Positions 54,291-62,718 of a DNA stretch of 64,000 bases are shown one piece after another. Both the position numbers and the translations under genes were made by a program. This stretch comes from Mycolicibacterium helvum (GTDB lineage Bacteria; Actinomycetota; Actinomycetes; Mycobacteriales; Mycobacteriaceae). Under the pieces are notes generated by a model. That model saw only the letters and a list, made by a program, of their open reading frames with translations, made no database searches and had not been told where the DNA came from. The DNA lies in contig NZ_AP022596.1 in the NCBI RefSeq assembly GCF_010731895.1, positions 4,154,001-4,218,000 on the forward strand. Direction: 5' to 3'. Position 1 is the stretch's first letter, and each line of letters starts with the position of its first letter.

Positions 54291-54983
54291 GAAGCCCGCT
54301 TGACCGTGCGCCACGCGGGAAGTGTTGACGGTTGTCGCTCCGCTCTGCAGCGACCGCGTTGCCGTGGGAGCCTAAACCTGAATCCTTTCAAGAAATTCCG
54401 TTCACACAGTGCTAACGCACGAAGGTTCTGGAGCGCCGAAAACTGAGCGTCGGAAAACTCGACGGCCGAACGGCGCAGGGGGCAGTGGCGCTCGAACAGT
54501 CGACCCTCACCACTGATCTCACCTCGCCATCAACCTCTGAAAAGCATTCGTTGACAACAGCCTTGGATCGCCAATCCGGGCTGCGTGGCCTTGACGCTGA
54601 AGCTTCCGGCGGATTTGCCGATGACCTCGATGGCGAACCCGACCAGCTTGACGAACTCGGCGATGGCGATGAGCCGCCGCTGGAGCACGGCAGCTTCTAT
54701 GACAGCGTGTTGGAGGTGCAATGACAGGGAAGGTCTCGCGCGGTCGAAGCAGACGACCGCCGGACGAGCCCGCAGCAAATCAGACGCACAGAACCCCCGC
54801 GAATGGGATGGCGCGCGATGGTCGAAACGCCGCCCTTTCGCGACCAGAACCATTGTCTAACAGTGGGGGTGGTCAAATCGGCGCGGTAGCTGCAGGAGAC
54901 CGCGACGATCAGCGCCGCCATTGGTCGGTGGGCCAGTCTGGCGAGGGCCGAGAGACTTGGACGCCCACATATTGGTCCGGTCG
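54291..54983. other. Non-coding or decayed segment
   Basis: Several short open frames exist on both strands (for instance 54485-54724 plus and 54530-54853 minus), but none has a recognisable domain, good ribosome site or support from neighbours. With remnants on both sides the stretch is most likely debris from rearrangement. Confidence 0.6.
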
Positions 54984-55200
54984 GTACGAGTACCTCTGCT
55001 GCGGCGTGGAGCGAGGGGAAGCAGACATGTGACAAGTTTAGGCAGACGAAGAAATATCGAGATTTTCTGGACACTTGCCTAAATTCGTGCGTAGTGTCAC
55101 ACGCACAGCGCGTTCGCAGGTTGTGAACCGCCGCGGCAGAAGGAGTGTCATGGCTCTCAGAGTCGTTCAGTGGGCTACGGGAAACGTCGGCTCGGTGGCG
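54984..55200 (+). repeat. Duplicated promoter/gene-start segment, copy B
   Basis: Copy B of the segment at 53540-53753. This one leads into the complete DapB-like gene at 55150 and presumably holds the promoter of the long operon that follows. Confidence 0.85.
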
Positions 55201-56202
55201 GTACGTAACATCGTCGAGCACCCCGAGCTCGAGCTCGTCGGAGTGCACGCCCACAGTGAGCACAAGGTCGGGAAGGACGCGGCGGAGCTGGCTGGGCTCG
55301 ACACGCCCACCGGAGTCATCGCCACCAACGATGTGGACGCCCTCATCGCCTTGAAGCCCGACTGCATCCACTACAGCCCCATCGTCAGGGACTTGGATCT
55401 GATCTGCCGCTTCCTTGAGGCCGGCATCAATGTCGTGGGTACGGCGCGCTTCATCACAGGCGCCTACATCGGCGAAGACTCGACTAATCGCCTGGAGCAG
55501 GCTTGTAAGGCCGGAAACAGTTCCATCTACGGGACCGGCCTCAACCCAGGCACGACCAACGCCGTGGCCATTCTCGCCGCGGGGATGTGCGACCGCATCT
55601 ACTCGATCGACATCAGCGAGGGTGTCGACGTCACGAGGTACGCGTCCAAGGACACCTGGGAGAGCTTGGGGTGGGGTCAACCCCTCGGGTCCGTCCACCA
55701 TGACACGAGCGCTCAGGAGTTCGAGACGACCGAGATCCGTGAGGCCATGGAGATGACAGCCGAGGCACTCGGCATCGAGATCGACGAGGTTCGCTTCGAG
55801 ACTGAGTTCGCGATCGCGAACGAGGACATCGAGCTCTCCTTCATGTCGATCCCCAAGGGGACGGTAGCCGGCCAGCGATCGACGTATCACGGCATGCGCA
55901 ACGGTCGCAGCGTCGTCCGCCAGCACATCGCTTACAGCATGGGAACCAACATCACGCCGTCCTTCCACCTGGGTGGCTACCTGATGGAGGTCGAAGGCGA
56001 GCCGTCGGTTCAAGCCACCCTGTCCTTCCCGAAGCCCAAGGTCGACGGAGTGTGTCGCCCGAAGCATTCGATGGACCGCGGAATGGTGGTTGTCGCCTCC
56101 GCTGGGGTGAACGCGATTCCCCTTGTCTGCGCGGCCCCAGCAGGCATTCGCAAGGTCTACGAGCTGCCGCTGATCACGGCCCGGGGCCTGGCAGTTGATT
56201 GA
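55150..56202 (+). CDS. DapB-like NAD(P)-binding dehydrogenase, first copy
   Basis: A 350-residue protein with a Rossmann start ALRVVQWATGNVGSVAVRNI like dihydrodipicolinate reductase or diaminopentanoate dehydrogenase. A C-terminal domain with GTGLNPGTTNAVAIL and AIPLVCAAPAGIRKVYELPL follows. Lysine synthesis is unlikely given the length and the P450 operon. Mycobacteria have many of these proteins in catabolic clusters with unknown substrates. The ATG at 55150 follows AGAAGGAG. Confidence 0.85.
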   Translation: MALRVVQWATGNVGSVAVRNIVEHPELELVGVHAHSEHKVGKDAAELAGLDTPTGVIATNDVDALIALKPDCIHYSPIVRDLDLICRFLEAGINVVGTARFITGAYIGEDSTNRLEQACKAGNSSIYGTGLNPGTTNAVAILAAGMCDRIYSIDISEGVDVTRYASKDTWESLGWGQPLGSVHHDTSAQEFETTEIREAMEMTAEALGIEIDEVRFETEFAIANEDIELSFMSIPKGTVAGQRSTYHGMRNGRSVVRQHIAYSMGTNITPSFHLGGYLMEVEGEPSVQATLSFPKPKVDGVCRPKHSMDRGMVVVASAGVNAIPLVCAAPAGIRKVYELPLITARGLAVD

Positions 56203-56240
56203 TCCGCGCCGCGAAGAACACCAAATCGAAAGGACTTCAA

Positions 56241-56765
56241 ATGGATAGCATCGAGGGCGAAGCACGAGAGGCCTACGCCGCCTTCGTGGCGGCGCGCGAC
56301 GAGGCCGAGGCTCTTAAGCGTGAGTGGGGAACACTCGCCGACTTCTACACGGAGGACGGCGTGACGATCGACCCTGCGTGGGGCCGATTCGAAGGTCGCG
56401 AAGCCATCCGCCAGTACATCGTCGACTCCATGAAGGGCCTGACGCAGGGCGGCATGTGGAGTCGCGAGAACTGGACGATGTTCGAGGGGAACCGGGTCGT
56501 CAGCCAGTGGGACCAGATCTTCGGGACCAACGACCAGGGTGAGGAGATCCTCACGCCGGGCATCTCCGTCCTCTACTACGCCGGCGACGGCCTGTTCGCT
56601 TATGAGCTGCAGCTGCTCAACATGGGCGACCTCGGTCTGATCGTCAAACAGGGCAAGTGGACTCCGCCTTCCGACGCCAACGTGCCGCCGAAGAACCCGG
56701 ACATGTCGGCTCACCTGCCGGCCGCCTGGGCGCACCTGGCGACGCCCAGCAAACTCCGGGCTTGA
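56241..56765 (+). CDS. SnoaL/NTF2-like protein
   Basis: A 174-residue NTF2-fold protein. The N-terminal helices are AREAYAAFVAARDEAEALKREW, then LADFYTEDGVTIDPAWGRFEG and a beta-rich half with MFEGNRVVSQWDQIFGTND. It could be a small cyclase, isomerase or binding protein of the operon. The ATG at 56241 follows GAAAGGAC. Confidence 0.82.
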   Translation: MDSIEGEAREAYAAFVAARDEAEALKREWGTLADFYTEDGVTIDPAWGRFEGREAIRQYIVDSMKGLTQGGMWSRENWTMFEGNRVVSQWDQIFGTNDQGEEILTPGISVLYYAGDGLFAYELQLLNMGDLGLIVKQGKWTPPSDANVPPKNPDMSAHLPAAWAHLATPSKLRA

Positions 56766-56776
56766 GGGCCGATCAC

Positions 56777-58000
56777 ATGACGACACACGAGATCGACTTC
56801 AACATCGACTTCACGGATCCGGAGCTGTGGGGCGAACGCGTCCCCACGGAGGAGTTCGCACAGTTGCGCCGATCCGCCCCCGTCTGGTGGTGCGAACAAT
56901 CCGACGCCGCGAGCGGCTTTGGCGACGGTGGCTACTGGGTGGTGTCCAAGCACGCCGACGTGCGTGCGGTCTCGCGCGACTCCGGGCTCTTCTCATCGGA
57001 GTTGAAGACCGCGATCATCCGCTACCCCGAGGGGTCGACTCTAGAAGACATCGACTCGACGCGGGCCCTGCTGGTCAACATGGATGCGCCCAAGCACCCG
57101 GCTCACCGCCGCATCATCTCCCGCGGATTCACCCCGAAGTCGATCAACGCCCTGCGCGAAGCCTTGACCACCCGAGCGCACGCGATCGTGGAGGAGGCGA
57201 AGGCTGCTGGCGAGGGTGACTTCGTCGATCAGGTGGCCCGCGAGTTGCCTCTGCAGGCGATCGCAGAGCTCCTCGGTGTGCCGCAAGAGGATCGCTTCAA
57301 GCTCTTCGAGTGGTCCAACCAGTGCTTGATCTGGGACGATGAGGAGTTCGACGCCGACCCGAGGGTTGCCTCAGCGGAGCTGGTCGCATACGCCTGGCAG
57401 ATGGCCGAGGACCGGCGCAATGCACCGCTCAACGACATCGTCACGCAACTCGTGACGGCCGATGTCGAGGGGAAGGGGTTGGAGTCCGACGAGTTCGCCT
57501 TCTTCGTCATGCTCCTGGTTATCGCGGGGAACGAGACGACCCGCAACGCGATCACCCACGGGATGAAGGCGTTCGTCGACCACCCTCAGCAGTGGGAGCT
57601 CTTCAAGAAGACCAGGCCGACAACGGCCGCCGACGAGATCGTGCGTTGGGGCACCCCCGTCAGTGCGTTTCAGCGGGCCGCCACCAGGGACACCGTCCTC
57701 AATGGGACGGAGATCAAGGCAGGGCAGAGGCTGGGCTTGTTCTACAGCTCGGCCAACTTCGACGATGACGTCTTTGCCGATCCGTTCAAGTTCGACATCA
57801 CCAGAGACCCGAATCCGCACCTGGGCTTCGGCGGAACAGGTGCTCACTTCTGCGTCGGTGCGTCGCTCGCTCGCCTCGAGATCGACATCATGTTCAACGC
57901 CATCGCCGATGTGCTGCCCGACATAACGCAGGTGTCTGAGCCGCTGCGGGTCAAGGCTCCGTGGGTCAACGGGATCAAGCACTGGAACGTCCGTTATTGA
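56777..58000 (+). CDS. Cytochrome P450
   Basis: A 407-residue soluble bacterial P450. I-helix VIAGNETTRN, K-helix EIVRWGTPVS, heme motif FGGTGAHFCVGASLARLE. The general pattern is that of mycobacterial CYP124/125/142-type hydroxylases, which oxidise terminal methyl groups of sterols and branched lipids; assignment to one family needs alignment. The ATG at 56777 is 11 bases after the SnoaL-like stop. Confidence 0.93.
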   Translation: MTTHEIDFNIDFTDPELWGERVPTEEFAQLRRSAPVWWCEQSDAASGFGDGGYWVVSKHADVRAVSRDSGLFSSELKTAIIRYPEGSTLEDIDSTRALLVNMDAPKHPAHRRIISRGFTPKSINALREALTTRAHAIVEEAKAAGEGDFVDQVARELPLQAIAELLGVPQEDRFKLFEWSNQCLIWDDEEFDADPRVASAELVAYAWQMAEDRRNAPLNDIVTQLVTADVEGKGLESDEFAFFVMLLVIAGNETTRNAITHGMKAFVDHPQQWELFKKTRPTTAADEIVRWGTPVSAFQRAATRDTVLNGTEIKAGQRLGLFYSSANFDDDVFADPFKFDITRDPNPHLGFGGTGAHFCVGASLARLEIDIMFNAIADVLPDITQVSEPLRVKAPWVNGIKHWNVRY

Positions 58001-58047
58001 CCTTGTCCAACCCCATCCCAGCAAACTTTAAGGAGACTTGAACCCCC

Positions 58048-59112
58048 ATGACTTTGAAAGTCATCCAGTGGGCGACCGGATCAATCGGAAGCGCCTCGCT
58101 CGAATGCATCATCGAGCACGCCGACCTGGAACTCGTCGGTTGCTACGTGCACTCCGATGCCAAGGTCGGCAAAGACGTCGGTGAGCTGATCGGACGCGAG
58201 CCGATCGGCGTTCTTGCCACGAATTCAATCGACGAGATCGTCGCGATGGAAGCGGATGCAGTCATGTACTCGCCCCTGGTCCCGCGGCGCAAGGAAGTGA
58301 TCGCTCTCCTGAAGTCCGGCAAGAACGTCGTGACCCCTCTCGGTTGGTTCTACCCCGACCAGACCGAGATGGACATCATGGAGCCGATCTGTATCGAATC
58401 CGGGGTGAGTCTGCACGGAACCGGTATGGACCCGGGCGCCATCACCGAGGTGCTTCCTCTCATCTTGTCGGCGATGACATCGGGAGTCACGTTCGTCCGC
58501 GGTGAGGAGATCTCGGACATTCGTGGCTATGCCTCCGTCGATGTTGTTCGCGACATCATGCTCTTCGGTGCTACTCCTGAAGTGGCGAAGAACGGTCCCA
58601 TGATGGACCTCATGGATGCCGGCTACCGGCAGTCGTTGATGATGATCACCGACACGTTGGGCCTGCCTCGTGAGTCGCTACGGATCGAGCGGACGCTGGA
58701 TGTGGCTGTCGCAACGCAGGAGATCGACACTCCGATCGGCATCATCGCACCCGGTCTTGTGGCCGGCGAGAAGTTCTACTGGGATGCCTATGTCGGGGAT
58801 CATCACGCTGCCCGGGTCGGCGTCACGTGGCTCATGGGCGAGGAGCACATGGACCCGGACTGGAACTTCGGGGAGCTGGGCGAGCGGTTCGACATCGAGG
58901 TGCGGGGCCTTCCCGACACCGTTCTTGCGATCACCTCATGGCACCCGGTGGACATGGAACAGGCGATGACGCGGAACCCCGGCATCTTTGCCACGGCGGC
59001 GCACGTCGTCAACGCGATTCCCTACGTCTGCGCGGCAGAACCGGGCATCCGCACGTCTGTCGATCTACCTATGGTCGCTGGTCGCGCGCACCGGAAGCTG
59101 CTGCAGGGCTGA
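58048..59112 (+). CDS. DapB-like NAD(P)-binding dehydrogenase, second copy
   Basis: A 354-residue paralogue of the protein at 55150, with LKVIQWATGSIGSASLECII at the N terminus, GTGMDPGAITEVLPLIL in the middle and AIPYVCAAEPGIRTSVDLP near the end. The two are clearly diverged, so they may form a heteromer or act on different intermediates. ATG at 58048 after AAGGAGACTTGAACCC. Confidence 0.85.
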   Translation: MTLKVIQWATGSIGSASLECIIEHADLELVGCYVHSDAKVGKDVGELIGREPIGVLATNSIDEIVAMEADAVMYSPLVPRRKEVIALLKSGKNVVTPLGWFYPDQTEMDIMEPICIESGVSLHGTGMDPGAITEVLPLILSAMTSGVTFVRGEEISDIRGYASVDVVRDIMLFGATPEVAKNGPMMDLMDAGYRQSLMMITDTLGLPRESLRIERTLDVAVATQEIDTPIGIIAPGLVAGEKFYWDAYVGDHHAARVGVTWLMGEEHMDPDWNFGELGERFDIEVRGLPDTVLAITSWHPVDMEQAMTRNPGIFATAAHVVNAIPYVCAAEPGIRTSVDLPMVAGRAHRKLLQG

Positions 59113-59259
59113 AAGGCTGGTGATGCGAGCGGCCAGGCGACGGCGGGCACGTGTGTCCGCCACGCTTGGCCGCCGCTTCACGCGCCGATCGTGACGCCGC
59201 GCAGCGTCAACGAGCGGTCATCGTTCCTGTCACACGGGTTCTCCGGAGGTCTCCACCAG

Positions 59260-60939
59260 ATGCAGACGCAGTTCAACCTCGCCACCGTCTTCGCAACGGT
59301 CGCCGCTACCGTTCCCGAGCGAGACGCCATCATCTGGGGGGATCGCCACTTCACCTATGGCGAGCTCGATCGACGCATGGACGGACTCGCGCACTATCTG
59401 GTAGGCCAAGGACTCGGGTGCCGTCGCGAGAGGGGCGAGCTCGAGCGCTACGAGTCTGGACAGGACCACCTCGGCATCTACCTGCGCAACGGTAACGAGT
59501 ACGTCGAGTCGATGGTCGCCAGCTACCGGGCCCGGATCGGGCCGTTCAACGTCAACTACCGATACGTGGCTGACGAGCTCGCCTACCTCCTGAAGGACGC
59601 CGGCACCCGGGCGCTGATCTATCACGCCGAGTTCGCGCCGCAGGTCGCCGCCGTGCGACACCTGCTACCCGAGCTCCAACTACTGATCCAGGTGCAGGAC
59701 GACAGCGGAAACGCGTTGCTCCCGGGAGCGGTGGACTACGAGGCGGTCGTGCAGACCGCGAGGCCCCAGCAGGGCATGCCGACGCCGGACGCGGACGATC
59801 TCTACCTCATCTACACAGGTGGGACGACCGGCATGCCGAAGGGCGTCATGTGGCGCCAGCACGACATCTTCGTCAGCTCGATGGGCGGCCTGCCCCAGGG
59901 AGCTGTCGAGCCGCTCCCGACGTACGAGGCGATCGCGCGACGAGCTGCCGAGGGCAAGGAATCGCCGGTCCTGTTGAACATGCTGCCCTACATGCACGGC
60001 GCCGCGCAGTGGTCGTCGTTCACCGTCTTCGCCGGCGGTGGCTGCGTCGTACTGCCCGCCGACGTCAGGAGCTTCAACCCGACCCAGACGCTGGAGGCGG
60101 CCGAATGCTATGGCGTGCAGGCGATCCCCGTCGTGGGCGATGCTGTCGCGCTGCCGCTGGTGGAGGAAATCGAACGCGCGACCCGGGCGGGCACGCCGTA
60201 TGATCTCTCGGCCCTGGTGGTCATCGTCAACGGCAGCGCGCCCCTGACGCCCGGTGTCCGCACACGGATCCTCGAAGCGCTGCCGCACATCGTGCTCCTC
60301 GACAACGCCGGCGCGTCCGAGTCCGGTAACCAGATGTCGTCGGCGTCGTTCAAGGGAGCCGAGGCCGACGCGGGCACGTTCACGCCGCTGGGCGACACCG
60401 CCGTTCTCGATGACAGCCTGACGCGCGTCCTGGCGCCTGGCGAGGTCGGCGGGTGGCTGGCGCGGCGCCAGTACGTGCCCCTCGGCTACCTCGGCGACCC
60501 CGAGAAGACCGAGCGGACTTTCCCGATCGTCGCGGGCGAGCGGTGGTCCGTCCCCGGCGACCGTGCCGACGTCTTGCCAGACGGCCGGATCCGGCTCCTC
60601 GGCCGGGAGAGCGTCACGATCAACTCCGGCGGAGAGAAGATCTTTGTCGAAGAGGTTGAGCGCGCAGTCGCGGCCCATCGAGCGGTCCGTGACGTCGTCG
60701 TGGTCGGACGACCGTCGCAGCGATGGGGGAGCGAGCCCGTCGCAGTGGTCGAGCTGCACGCGGGCGACGACGCGACGCCCGAGGACCTCCTGGAGGAATG
60801 CGACCGGCATCTGGCGCGCTACAAGCTGCCGCGAGCCGTCCTGTTCGTCCCGCGGATCCAGCGTTCCCCCTCGGGCAAGGCCGACTATCGATGGGCGAGC
60901 GAACAGGTCGCCCAGGCGGCATCGCCTGGTCGGGCCTGA
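59260..60939 (+). CDS. Acyl-CoA synthetase (FadD19-like)
   Basis: A 559-residue AMP-forming acyl-CoA ligase. AMP-binding motif YTGGTTGMPKGVMWRQHD, MLPYMHGAAQWSSF, the GRESVTINSGGEKIFVEEVE hinge region and the C-terminal Lys in SGKADYRWA. The overall pattern is that of FadD19-type ligases for sterol or branched side-chain acids. It would activate the acid made by the neighbouring dehydrogenase. The ATG at 59260 follows GGAGGTCTCCACCAG. Confidence 0.92.
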   Translation: MQTQFNLATVFATVAATVPERDAIIWGDRHFTYGELDRRMDGLAHYLVGQGLGCRRERGELERYESGQDHLGIYLRNGNEYVESMVASYRARIGPFNVNYRYVADELAYLLKDAGTRALIYHAEFAPQVAAVRHLLPELQLLIQVQDDSGNALLPGAVDYEAVVQTARPQQGMPTPDADDLYLIYTGGTTGMPKGVMWRQHDIFVSSMGGLPQGAVEPLPTYEAIARRAAEGKESPVLLNMLPYMHGAAQWSSFTVFAGGGCVVLPADVRSFNPTQTLEAAECYGVQAIPVVGDAVALPLVEEIERATRAGTPYDLSALVVIVNGSAPLTPGVRTRILEALPHIVLLDNAGASESGNQMSSASFKGAEADAGTFTPLGDTAVLDDSLTRVLAPGEVGGWLARRQYVPLGYLGDPEKTERTFPIVAGERWSVPGDRADVLPDGRIRLLGRESVTINSGGEKIFVEEVERAVAAHRAVRDVVVVGRPSQRWGSEPVAVVELHAGDDATPEDLLEECDRHLARYKLPRAVLFVPRIQRSPSGKADYRWASEQVAQAASPGRA

Positions 60940-61083
60940 CTCGACGACACGGGGCAGGTGCGCGATGCGCGACGGCTGGGTGTGGTGCCAGCGGCATGGG
61001 GCCGTTGTCCCCAATCACGCCCAGCCCGGCCACTGAATAACGTCCCACGCGCCGCGCGAGGGCCATCAACAAAGGCAGATCAC

Positions 61084-62718
61084 ATGGAGCGAAGAGTGGC
61101 CGACACGATCGAGGCCGAGTACGTCGTCGTCGGGGCAGGCAGCGCTGGGTGCGTGATCGCGTCCCGCCTCGCCGAGCAGCAGCGCACCGTCGTGCTGATC
61201 GAGGCGGGCGGATCCGACCAGCGCCGCCTGGTTCGTCGCCCGGGACTCACCGCCCCGATGCACACGGTGCCCTCGATCCAGAGGACCTTGGACTGGGGCT
61301 ACAAGACCACTCCGCAGGTGCATGCGCTCGACCGGATGATCCCTCAGTACCGCGGTCGCATCATGGGCGGATCGTCCTCGGTCAACGGAATGCTCTGGGT
61401 CCGCGGCAACCGCGCCAACTACGACGAGTGGGCGGCGCTGGGCAACAAAGGCTGGGATGCCGACACGGTCAACGACCTGTTCCGGCGCATTGAGGACTTC
61501 GAGGACGGGCCGGACGACTACCGCGGCGCCGGCGGGCCCGTCGGCGTGACGCGCTCGACGACCCCGACGGAGGCGTCCCTGCAGTTCATCGAGCAGACCA
61601 GCTCGGTGCTCGGCGTTCCCGTCCTCGCGGACTACAACGGGGCGCAGCAGGAGGGTGCCAGTCGATTCCAGGTGAACGTGGCGAACGGCGTGCGGCAGAG
61701 CTCGTCGCACGCCTACCTGAGCGGACGTGAGCTGCCGACGCTGACGATCCTGAAGCGCCGGCAGGCGGCGAAGATCGTCATCAGCAACGGGCGTGCCGTG
61801 GGAGTCGAGACCTTCGACAAGCGTGGACGCAGGCTCCAGGTCCGGGCGTCGCGAGAGGTCATCGTGTCGGCCGGCGTGTTCGGCTCACCGCAGCTCCTGA
61901 TGCTCTCTGGCATCGGACCCCAGCAGCATCTCGCCGAGCACGGGATCCGAGCCGTCGCCGACCTCCCGGTCGGTCAGAACCTCCACGACCACATGTTTGT
62001 GCCGGTGACGGCGCACGCCGATGTGCCCGGCAAAGGGATACCGGGATTCTTCGCGGCCGCCGTCGTCCGTGATCTGTTGGGCCGGGAGACGTTCTTGCGG
62101 ACATCAATGTTCGAGGCCGTCGCCTTCGTGCGGTCCTCGCTGGCCACCAGCCTCCCGGACATCCAGCTCCATGTGCTCCCGTGGTCATATCCTTCCCCTA
62201 ACTCCGACTCGTTCGACGTGTATCGCGACCCGGTACCGAGCATCACCGTCCACTCGACGCTGATCTATCCGAAGAGTCGCGGTTCGCTGCGCCTGGCCTG
62301 TGCGGATCCCCGCGAGAGCCCGCTGATCGACTTCAACTACCTTCAGCATCCCGACGACGCCGAGGTGTTGGCGCAGGGGATCGAGCGGGTCAGGGAGGTC
62401 ATGGCGTCCCCGGGGATGAGGCGCCTGGTCCGACCCGAGCTCCACCCGGGCCGCACGTTGACGGGCGACGCGCTCCGCGACGAGATGCGACTGCGTGCGA
62501 CGACGGTGTTCCATGGCGTCGGGACGTGCCGCATGGGGGTCGACGAGCGGTGCGTGGTCGACCCGGAGCTGCGGGTGAGAGGCGTCGAGGGCCTGCGGGT
62601 CGCCGACGCGTCCGTGATGCCCACCATCACTGGTGGCAACACCAACGCTCCGTCGGTGATGATCGGCGAGAAGGCGGCCGAGCTCCTGGTGGCTTCGGCG
62701 TCGAGGAGTGCCGCGTGA
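61084..62718 (+). CDS. GMC family oxidoreductase (choline dehydrogenase-like)
   Basis: A 544-residue FAD-dependent alcohol oxidoreductase: EYVVVGAGSAGCVIASRLAE, GMC signature GGSSSVNGMLWVRGN, FGSPQLLMLSGIGP, catalytic His in FHGVGTCRMG and TGGNTNAPSVMIGEKAA. It probably oxidises the alcohol made by the P450 to an aldehyde. ATG at 61084. The 144 bases before it hold no other gene seen. Confidence 0.93.
   Translation: MERRVADTIEAEYVVVGAGSAGCVIASRLAEQQRTVVLIEAGGSDQRRLVRRPGLTAPMHTVPSIQRTLDWGYKTTPQVHALDRMIPQYRGRIMGGSSSVNGMLWVRGNRANYDEWAALGNKGWDADTVNDLFRRIEDFEDGPDDYRGAGGPVGVTRSTTPTEASLQFIEQTSSVLGVPVLADYNGAQQEGASRFQVNVANGVRQSSSHAYLSGRELPTLTILKRRQAAKIVISNGRAVGVETFDKRGRRLQVRASREVIVSAGVFGSPQLLMLSGIGPQQHLAEHGIRAVADLPVGQNLHDHMFVPVTAHADVPGKGIPGFFAAAVVRDLLGRETFLRTSMFEAVAFVRSSLATSLPDIQLHVLPWSYPSPNSDSFDVYRDPVPSITVHSTLIYPKSRGSLRLACADPRESPLIDFNYLQHPDDAEVLAQGIERVREVMASPGMRRLVRPELHPGRTLTGDALRDEMRLRATTVFHGVGTCRMGVDERCVVDPELRVRGVEGLRVADASVMPTITGGNTNAPSVMIGEKAAELLVASASRSAA

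Noticed and set aside
54697..56265. Long minus-strand open frame across copy B and the DapB-like gene
   Set aside because: No domain, and the plus-strand gene has a Rossmann motif and ribosome site.
55150..59112. True dihydrodipicolinate reductase (lysine synthesis) for the two DapB-like genes
   Set aside because: At 350 and 354 residues both are much longer than DapB, lie in a P450 operon and lack the DapB substrate motif as far as I can see.
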